Assembly: GCA_017440425.1 (NCBI GenBank)
Contig: JAFSHJ010000072.1
Span: 1 to 29,113, forward strand
Length of the DNA: 29,113 nt
Direction: 5' to 3'
From: Oscillospiraceae bacterium
GTDB lineage: Bacteria; Bacillota; Clostridia; Oscillospirales; Ruminococcaceae
This document shows positions 24,547 to 29,113 of the stretch, piece after piece. The notes beneath the pieces are model-generated. The model was not told where the DNA came from. It was given only the letters and a program-made list of their open reading frames with translations, and made no database searches. The first letter of the stretch is position 1. Each line of letters opens with the position of its first letter. The translations under genes were made by a program, and so were the position numbers.

Positions 24547-25105
24547 CGCTCTTCTCCCCGTTCAACAGGATACTCAGGTTTCTGATGCCATAGCCAATGG
24601 CAGACACCAACACCATTGCTGTGCAAATTCCAACCAAAGTCCATGACACAGCAGAGGGAATATTAAACCAAAGAATGTGAATTATTATCATGCTGTAAAG
24701 ACATACCGTTGCGGCCTTGCCGTGCCAAACCGCCCCCAGCACAACCCCTGTTTTGCGTATTATGAGCAAACCCGTTACTGCAGCAAATATCTCCTTCACC
24801 ACAAGAAGGATGAGCGGAACCAACAGCTCAGGAAACCTTGTGATAAGGCAGAGCAACGTTGCCATCTGCGTCAGCTTGTCTGCCACGGGGTCAAACGCCT
24901 TTCCAAAATCGCTTATCATATTGAATTTGCGCGCAATAAAGCCATCCACAACATCGGTTATTCCCGAGATAACCAAAATTACAGCTGTCCAAAGATAATC
25001 CTGCTTGTAAACATATAGCCACACGATCATTGGCACAAGCAACAGCCTGAATATGGACAACACATTTGGAATGGTCATTATCCTGTGCTTATACTTGTCT
25101 TCCAT
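24533..25105 (-). CDS. CDP-alcohol phosphatidyltransferase (PgsA-like)
   Basis: 190 residues with several TM helices. The complete family motif D-x2-D-G-x2-A-R-x8-G-x3-D-x3-D is at residues 51-76 (D51, D54, G55, A58, R59, G68, D72, D76). It condenses a CDP-lipid with an alcohol to make a phospholipid. Length and motif fit PgsA (phosphatidylglycerophosphate synthase), but the housekeeping pgsA is usually elsewhere, so this may be a paralogue using another alcohol. It is the first gene of the six-gene cassette, with GGAGG ten bases upstream of ATG. A -10-like TATACT lies at 25140-25145 but without a good -35 box. Confidence 0.88.
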   Translation of the reverse strand: MEDKYKHRIMTIPNVLSIFRLLLVPMIVWLYVYKQDYLWTAVILVISGITDVVDGFIARKFNMISDFGKAFDPVADKLTQMATLLCLITRFPELLVPLILLVVKEIFAAVTGLLIIRKTGVVLGAVWHGKAATVCLYSMIIIHILWFNIPSAVSWTLVGICTAMVLVSAIGYGIRNLSILLNGEKSDERV

Positions 25106-25191
25106 ACTTTTTTAGCCTCCAGCTCCATTTTACAAAACCAGTATAAAATGTGAGTTTCAACCGAACATAAATTCAACCTCAATTTTTGTTG

Positions 25192-25227
25192 AAAAAACGG
25201 CATCTGCCATAAAAGCAGATGCCGTTT
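25192..25227 (-). terminator. Terminator after the two-component genes
   Basis: A 13-bp perfect stem AAACGGCATCTGC/GCAGATGCCGTTT with a 7-base loop and six Ts on the minus strand. A smaller GGCGG/CCGCC hairpin (25229-25243) lies just before it. It separates the sensor kinase gene from the lipid cassette. Confidence 0.9.
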
Positions 25228-25253
25228 GGGCGGTTTCACCGCCTTTAGCTATG

Positions 25254-26306
25254 TTATTTTGTCTGAAGCGTAACTGTAAATTTACTGCCGCCCGATGGCA
25301 GGTTTTCTGCGGCTATCTCACCCTTTTCAATGGTTAGAATGCGTTTGACCAAGGCAAGTCCAAGACCGTTGCCCTCCTGCCTGTGGCGGCTGCTGTCCTG
25401 ATAGAATTTATCAAAAATATGGTTGAGCGACTCTTCTGTAAGTCCCGGACCATTGTCTTCTATTGTGAAGACCAGCTTTTTTGATTTCTGCGTCAGCCGC
25501 AGCTTCACTGTGCCTCCATCCGGACTGAATTTGATGGCGTTTGAGATCAGATTGTCCCACACATGGTGCATCATTGTTTCGTTTCCCAAATAGTTTATTC
25601 TCTCCAACTCCACATCAAATTCGATGTTTTTCTTCTCCCACGCAGATTCCTGCACCACAATCGACTGCCTGATCTGCTCATCAAGACGATAATTTGTGCG
25701 GTTGGTTGGTATCTGTTGGTTTTCCAGCTTGCTAAGCAACAAAATGCTCCCCACCAAAGATGAAAGCCGCCCTGTATTGAGCAAAATTTTCTCAACATAT
25801 TTTTCCTGCTCTTCATTCAGGTTGTCGCTGTCCTGAAGCAATGTGGAATATCCCTCAATTGCATTTATCGGCGTTTTGAACTCATGAGAGACATTGGAAA
25901 CAAAATCTGTCTGTAAAATTTCGGTTGAGCTGAGCTCGTTTGCCATTAGATTGAAGCCGGTGTATATCTCCATTATCTCTTTTGAGCTTGATTTTTCATT
26001 CAATCTTACTGAGAAATCCCCGTCTGCAACCCTATCCATTGCTTTACGAAGCTTTTTTATTGGGTTGAAAAAATATTTTGACAACTGACCTGTAACCAGA
26101 ATTCCAACCAACAGACATACCAATATCATCTCCAGTTCCAATGGAATTTCCCACGGAAACACTTTGTTAAAGAGAATATCCAAACCATAGGAGATCACCA
26201 CGCAGACAAGCATTTCCATTGTCACCAGCAAGGTCAATCGTGTCCGAAGGCTGAAACGATTCCGTTGCTCGTTTCTCACCTTTTCAAAGCGTTCTCTTGT
26301 GTTCAC
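25254..26306 (-). CDS. Sensor histidine kinase, membrane-embedded sensor type
   Basis: 350 residues. Two TM helices (about 24-44 and 56-76) enclose a very short outside loop of about ten residues (FNKVFPWEIP). A HAMP domain (about 77-128) follows, then the HisKA dimerisation domain with H141 in VSHEFKTPINAIEGY, N box with N256 (DNLISNAIKF), G1 box DNGPG (284-288), F box DKFYQ and G2 box GNGLGLAL (312-319). The start overlaps the response regulator stop by four bases. With no room for a ligand-binding domain, it probably senses the membrane itself or a partner protein. The downstream lipid cassette is an obvious candidate target, but no direct evidence links them. Confidence 0.95.
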   Translation of the reverse strand: MNTRERFEKVRNEQRNRFSLRTRLTLLVTMEMLVCVVISYGLDILFNKVFPWEIPLELEMILVCLLVGILVTGQLSKYFFNPIKKLRKAMDRVADGDFSVRLNEKSSSKEIMEIYTGFNLMANELSSTEILQTDFVSNVSHEFKTPINAIEGYSTLLQDSDNLNEEQEKYVEKILLNTGRLSSLVGSILLLSKLENQQIPTNRTNYRLDEQIRQSIVVQESAWEKKNIEFDVELERINYLGNETMMHHVWDNLISNAIKFSPDGGTVKLRLTQKSKKLVFTIEDNGPGLTEESLNHIFDKFYQDSSRHRQEGNGLGLALVKRILTIEKGEIAAENLPSGGSKFTVTLQTK

Positions 26307-26974
26307 AGCTTCACCACCTTATAGCCAACACCGCGAATGGTGACAATTTTGAAATCCTTACTGTCACGAAAGCGCTCCCTCAGTCTGCCGATGTGCACAT
26401 CCACCGTGTGTGTATCACTATCGGAATCGTATCCCCAAATTTCATCCATCAACTGCTGACGGGTGGAAATTTTGCCCGGAAATGCCGCCATTTTATAAAG
26501 CAGCATAAACTCCTTTTGCGGAAGCACCATACTCTCTCCTCCGGTGATTACTGTCAGAGAATCACACTCCAAAAGAGTGTTTCCAATGGTCAGCCGTCTG
26601 TCGTTTATCATCTGTGCACGGCGCAGCAATGCCTGCACCCGCAGCACCATCTCATTCACGTTGATGGGTTTAACCATATAATCATCCACACCCGATTGGA
26701 AACCGATTCGCATATCATCAAAGGCATCCTTTGCGGTGATCATCAGCACAGGTGTGTTGCTTCCCGCCTCTCGAAGCTGCCGCACAAGCTCATAGCCATC
26801 CATCACCGGCATCATAATATCGGAGATGATCATATCATAAAACTCTGCATCCAAAGCCTCCAGTGCCTCCTGTCCGTTGGAAACACCCACAACCGTATAT
26901 CCGTTACGACTGAGAACATGTGAAAACAACTGCCGAAGCTCTCTGTCATCTTCCGCAATAAGAATTTTCAGCAT
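26303..26974 (-). CDS. OmpR-family response regulator
   Basis: 223 residues. Receiver domain 1-115 with acidic pocket ED(9-10)D, phosphorylation site D52 (ISDIMMPVMDGY), T80 and K102. C-terminal winged-helix DNA-binding domain about 127-223 with the segments PQKEFMLLYKM and HTVDVHIGRLRERF and the terminal RGVGYKV. It is the first gene of the two-gene operon, with AGGAGG before the ATG, and is coupled to the sensor kinase by a 4-bp overlap. Confidence 0.97.
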   Translation of the reverse strand: MLKILIAEDDRELRQLFSHVLSRNGYTVVGVSNGQEALEALDAEFYDMIISDIMMPVMDGYELVRQLREAGSNTPVLMITAKDAFDDMRIGFQSGVDDYMVKPINVNEMVLRVQALLRRAQMINDRRLTIGNTLLECDSLTVITGGESMVLPQKEFMLLYKMAAFPGKISTRQQLMDEIWGYDSDSDTHTVDVHIGRLRERFRDSKDFKIVTIRGVGYKVVKL

Positions 26975-27005
26975 AGTAAAACCTCCTGAAAGAGCATATT
27001 ACATC

Positions 27006-27011
27006 ATTATA
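27006..27011 (-). promoter_or_regulatory. Candidate -10 box of the two-component operon
   Basis: TATAAT on the minus strand, about 32 bases before the regulator start. Possible -35 boxes (TTGTTG at 15 bases, TTTTGT at 17 bases) are poor, so the promoter may need an activator, possibly the regulator itself. Confidence 0.35.
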
Positions 27012-27076
27012 ATAGCACTGTTTTATCAACAAAACTTCAACAATCATCCGTCTTTGCTGTAAAATTTCTGCAAATA

Positions 27077-27100
27077 AAAAACCGCCTGACGGCGGTTTTG
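27077..27100 (-). terminator. Terminator after the XRE/zinc-ribbon gene
   Basis: AAAACCGCC and GGCGGTTTT pair around a 4-base loop, followed on the minus strand by TTATT. It separates this gene from the two-component operon 30-odd bases downstream of the stop. Confidence 0.85.
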
Positions 27101-27135
27101 AAAAAAGATGCAATTTTTCTGTTTGCTGATGAATT

Positions 27136-27747
27136 TTATTCTTTGCTGATAACCTTTTTCTGCCAGGATCTTTTGCCGCAGGCGGGACATTTCATATATC
27201 TTGTTCTGCCCATATGCATTGCCCAAAAAACATTGCCGTATTTGGGAACATATTTGTGACCGCACTCCTTACACACATAGTATCCTGCTTTCTGCTCAAT
27301 TTTTAATGCGAAGGGTGTGGCAATAAGCAGCGGAATGATCCCTGCAAGAACGATGACGGTTTCCATCCACTCCTCAAGTGATATAACATTCACCAGACAC
27401 ACCGCAGCCAGCAACGGAAGCAGGCACACAACGCACATAACAATTTCTATTGTAAGCAGCCTTTTGTCTGCCTGCTCTTTTTGTCTGACCATCTCGATCA
27501 GGTTAGTTTCCAATTCTCTGTTGTAGTTTTCCATTGTAACTACCTCCCCACTTAATAAATCGTTTACGGTAATTTTAAGGATACCGCAAAGCTCAAGCAT
27601 AATTGAGGAATCCGGCATTGCTTTGCCCGTTTCCCATTTGGATATCGCTCTGTCGGTGATACCCAGCATTTCTGCCAGCTGCAGCTGCGTTAGACCTGCA
27701 TTTTTTCTGCGCTCGGCAATGAATCTTCCAATTTTAATCTGATCCAT
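27136..27747 (-). CDS. XRE-family HTH regulator with two TM helices and C-terminal zinc ribbon
   Basis: 203 residues. N-terminal helix-turn-helix at about 5-60 (RKNAGLTQLQLAEMLGI, TDRAISKWETGKAMPD) with high similarity to Cro/C1-type domains. Two hydrophobic helices follow at about 100-120 and 130-148. The C-terminus carries a four-cysteine ribbon: C159 and C162 (CKEC), then C187 and C190 (CPAC). The predicted topology puts both the DNA-binding domain and the ribbon in the cytoplasm. The ATG is preceded by AAAGGAGG. It may be a membrane-tethered repressor; a TATACT at 27769-27774 could be its own -10 box. Target genes are unknown; the downstream two-component operon and tRNA are nearby but not clearly linked. 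Confidence 0.9.
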   Translation of the reverse strand: MDQIKIGRFIAERRKNAGLTQLQLAEMLGITDRAISKWETGKAMPDSSIMLELCGILKITVNDLLSGEVVTMENYNRELETNLIEMVRQKEQADKRLLTIEIVMCVVCLLPLLAAVCLVNVISLEEWMETVIVLAGIIPLLIATPFALKIEQKAGYYVCKECGHKYVPKYGNVFWAMHMGRTRYMKCPACGKRSWQKKVISKE

Positions 27748-27868
27748 CGGCTTCCTCCTTTCGCTTTAAGTATAGAGCATATTTCAGGTAAAATACACAC
27801 ACCAAGGGTTGAGTGGGGAGAAAACAACCATTGGTAGAGTTAAAATTGCCGTTGATTTGTTGTTTTGT

Positions 27869-27913
27869 AAAAAAGAAACACCTTCTGCCCACCGGACAAA
27901 AGGTGTTTCTTTT
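27869..27913 (-). terminator. Terminator directly after tRNA-Val
   Basis: A 14-bp perfect stem AAAAGAAACACCTT/AAGGTGTTTCTTTT with a 15-base loop and Ts on the minus strand. It begins at the base next to the encoded CCA end. Confidence 0.9.
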
Positions 27914-27990
27914 TGGTGGACGCACACGGGATCGAACCGTGGACCTCCTGCGTGTGAAGCAGGCACTCTAACCAGCTGAGCTATGCCTCC
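27914..27990 (-). tRNA. tRNA-Val (anticodon CAC), CCA encoded
   Basis: 77 bases including CCA. Anticodon stem CCTGC/GCAGG around loop TTCACAC, giving anticodon CAC, which reads GUG. T arm CACGG-TTCGATC-CCGTG, D arm GCTC/GAGT, variable region of five bases. The acceptor stem GGAGGCA/TGCGTCC has a G4-G69 mismatch where a C4-G69 pair would be normal. It has its own promoter and terminator. Confidence 0.95.
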
Positions 27991-28007
27991 GAATTTACTG
28001 CCTTAAT

Positions 28008-28036
28008 ATTATACAACAGCGGCAGCAAATAATCAA
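28008..28036 (-). promoter_or_regulatory. Promoter of the tRNA-Val gene
   Basis: TTGATT and TATAAT with 17-base spacing on the minus strand, about 18 bases before the mature tRNA 5' end. It begins about 20 bp past the stop of the ZIP gene. Confidence 0.8.
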
Positions 28037-28057
28037 GTATTTTTAAAAATTTATTTT

Positions 28058-28816
28058 TCACTCAAGATAAAAGCTCATCACCAGCATAAGGCAGAAGCCT
28101 ATGAGCAGCGCATAGGTTGAGCCGCGCTCGCCGCCGTGGGCGTGAGTTTCGGGGATCATCTCGTCGTTGATGACATAGAGCATAGTTCCGCCTGCAAATG
28201 CAAGGGCAAAGGGCAGAATTGCAGAAGAAATGCTGACAGCAAAATATCCGATGAGGGTGCCGATCACCTCTACAACTCCGGTTGCCGCAGCGATCATAAG
28301 TGTGCGGCTCTTGCTCATTCCCGTTGCAAGCATTGGCGCAATTATAACCATGCCCTCGGGAATGTTCTGCAGGGCAATACCGCCTGCAATGGTGAATGCC
28401 TCTGCGGTGTTGCCCGTGCCAAAGCCTACGCCTGCGGCAATTCCCTCCGGCAGGTTATGTATTGCAATGGCCATTACGAACAGCAGCACCTTGCTGAGCT
28501 TTTCGCTCTTTTCCGGGTGAGCTTCCACCTCAACTCCGCTCATTCTGTGCAGGTGCGGCACAAGTTTATCCAAAACGTTCAGGAACAGCGCTCCGCAGAA
28601 GATGCCTGCTATTGTGATGAGCACGGCAAAATCTCCACCGTATTCAAGCGACGGCAGCACGAGACCTATAACCGCAGCCGCCAACATTACTCCTGCAGCA
28701 AAAGCCATTACAAGATCGCTGAAGCGGTGGGATATATTTTTAAACAAAAAACCGATTATGGCGCCGACGAGGGTTGCCCCGCCGACTCCAATAGCGGTGA
28801 GAAGCACCATTTCCAT
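28058..28816 (-). CDS. ZIP-family divalent metal transporter
   Basis: 252 residues, about eight TM helices. The metal-site helices show HNLPEG (120-125) and QNIPEG (150-155), the bacterial ZupT/GufA-type ZIP pattern, followed by the conserved tail motif MLYVINDEMIPE. A short His-containing loop (HLHRMSGVEVEAH) precedes the first metal site. It imports zinc or other divalent metals. I start it at the ATG at 28816, six bases after GGAGGAAG; longer readings have no such site and no conserved residues. No terminator separates it from the tRNA, so its transcript may run into the tRNA and end at the hairpin beyond. Confidence 0.94.
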   Translation of the reverse strand: MEMVLLTAIGVGGATLVGAIIGFLFKNISHRFSDLVMAFAAGVMLAAAVIGLVLPSLEYGGDFAVLITIAGIFCGALFLNVLDKLVPHLHRMSGVEVEAHPEKSEKLSKVLLFVMAIAIHNLPEGIAAGVGFGTGNTAEAFTIAGGIALQNIPEGMVIIAPMLATGMSKSRTLMIAAATGVVEVIGTLIGYFAVSISSAILPFALAFAGGTMLYVINDEMIPETHAHGGERGSTYALLIGFCLMLVMSFYLE

Positions 28817-28846
28817 AAAAACTTCCTCCGAAATATCTTTTTTTAC

Positions 28847-28921
28847 ATTATACCACATTTTATTATACAATTCTATCTTTTTCAATTTTATTTTGCCTTT
28901 TTTAATCATATGTGGTATACT
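28847..28921. promoter_or_regulatory. Divergent promoters of ZIP and GNAT genes with a shared inverted repeat
   Basis: Plus strand: TTGCCT-17-TATACT (28893-28921) for the GNAT gene. Minus strand: extended -10 TGG-TATAAT (28847-28855) with a weak -35 TAGAAT for the ZIP gene. The 10-bp arms TATACCACAT (28849-28858) and ATGTGGTATA (28910-28919) form an inverted repeat overlapping both -10 boxes. Confidence 0.6.
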
Positions 28922-28958
28922 GATGCTTAGTGATTTTATTCGGAAAGAGGAAAATATC

Positions 28959-29113
28959 ATGTCCGCTGCATTCAGATATGCCGAAAGAGGCGATACCGCC
29001 AGGATACTTCAGTTTATAACCGAGCTTGCCACCTACGAAAATTTGCAGAGCGAAGTGGTTGCAACCGAAGAAATTCTTGCCGAATGGCTGTTTGACAAGC
29101 AAAAGGCCGAGGT
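28959..29113 (+). CDS. GNAT-family N-acetyltransferase (C-terminus cut by window edge)
   Basis: Only the first 51 residues are present. The start MSAAFRYAERGDTARILQFI and then ELATYENLQSEVVATEEIL is the typical N-terminus of the spermidine/spermine-like GNAT subgroup. The acetyl-CoA-binding motif lies beyond the edge, so the substrate is undetermined. The ATG has GAGG nine bases upstream and a promoter at 28893-28921. It is divergent from the ZIP transporter gene. Confidence 0.85.
   Translation, partial: MSAAFRYAERGDTARILQFITELATYENLQSEVVATEEILAEWLFDKQKAE

Noticed and set aside
23331..25105. Carotenoid (staphyloxanthin-like) biosynthesis operon
   Set aside because: Only a CrtO-like acyltransferase is present; no squalene/phytoene synthase or desaturase genes are in the window.
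28817..28960. N-terminal extension of the ZIP transporter
   Set aside because: It would run through the promoter region and lacks a ribosome-binding site; the ATG at 28816 has GGAGGAAG correctly placed.

Overview
The window looks like chromosomal DNA of an anaerobic Clostridia-type Firmicute, most like the Oscillospiraceae/Ruminococcaceae. The basis is gene content and order (dprA-topA-trmFO, plsX-rnc-smc, infC-rpmI-rplT), folate-dependent TrmFO, purine-rich Shine-Dalgarno sites with ATG, GTG and TTG starts, and sigma-A type promoters. This is inferred from recognised families, not from a database search. I see no insertion sequence, phage gene or CRISPR array.

Region 1 (1-13.5 kb, minus strand) is housekeeping. 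A TrmH/SpoU rRNA methylase, dprA, topA, trmFO, plsX, rnc, a radical-SAM protein and smc form a tight co-directional run covering DNA uptake and topology, tRNA and rRNA modification, phospholipid initiation, RNA processing and chromosome compaction. smc runs off the left edge. Upstream lies the infC-rpmI-rplT translation operon, with a consensus promoter, a leader containing an attenuator-like hairpin, and an infC that appears to start at the rare codon ATC.

Region 2 (13.6-20.3 kb) is accessory. A cytoplasmic tannase/feruloyl-esterase-family hydrolase is followed by a small HTH regulator that faces a plus-strand module. The module holds a Hanks-type kinase, two paralogous membrane proteins (N-terminal zinc ribbon, one TM helix, outside beta-helix domain), a zinc-ribbon/DUF4190 membrane protein with a VVEEAP repeat, and a DUF2752 membrane protein. 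The kinase is split into two frames exactly at a run of seven A residues that forms a classic -1 slippery heptamer. This module is the best candidate for an undescribed system.

Region 3 (20.3-27 kb, minus strand) is a six-gene membrane-lipid cassette: CDP-alcohol phosphatidyltransferase, YjdF-like membrane protein, CrtO-like acyltransferase, MGDG-synthase/UgtP-like glycosyltransferase, diacylglycerol-kinase-family lipid kinase and YihY/BrkB membrane protein. An OmpR/HisKA two-component system with almost no extracellular sensor loop lies just upstream and may control it.

Region 4 (27-29.1 kb) holds an XRE regulator with two TM helices and a zinc ribbon, a tRNA-Val(CAC) with an acceptor-stem mismatch, a ZIP-family metal transporter and the start of a divergent GNAT acetyltransferase cut by the right edge.
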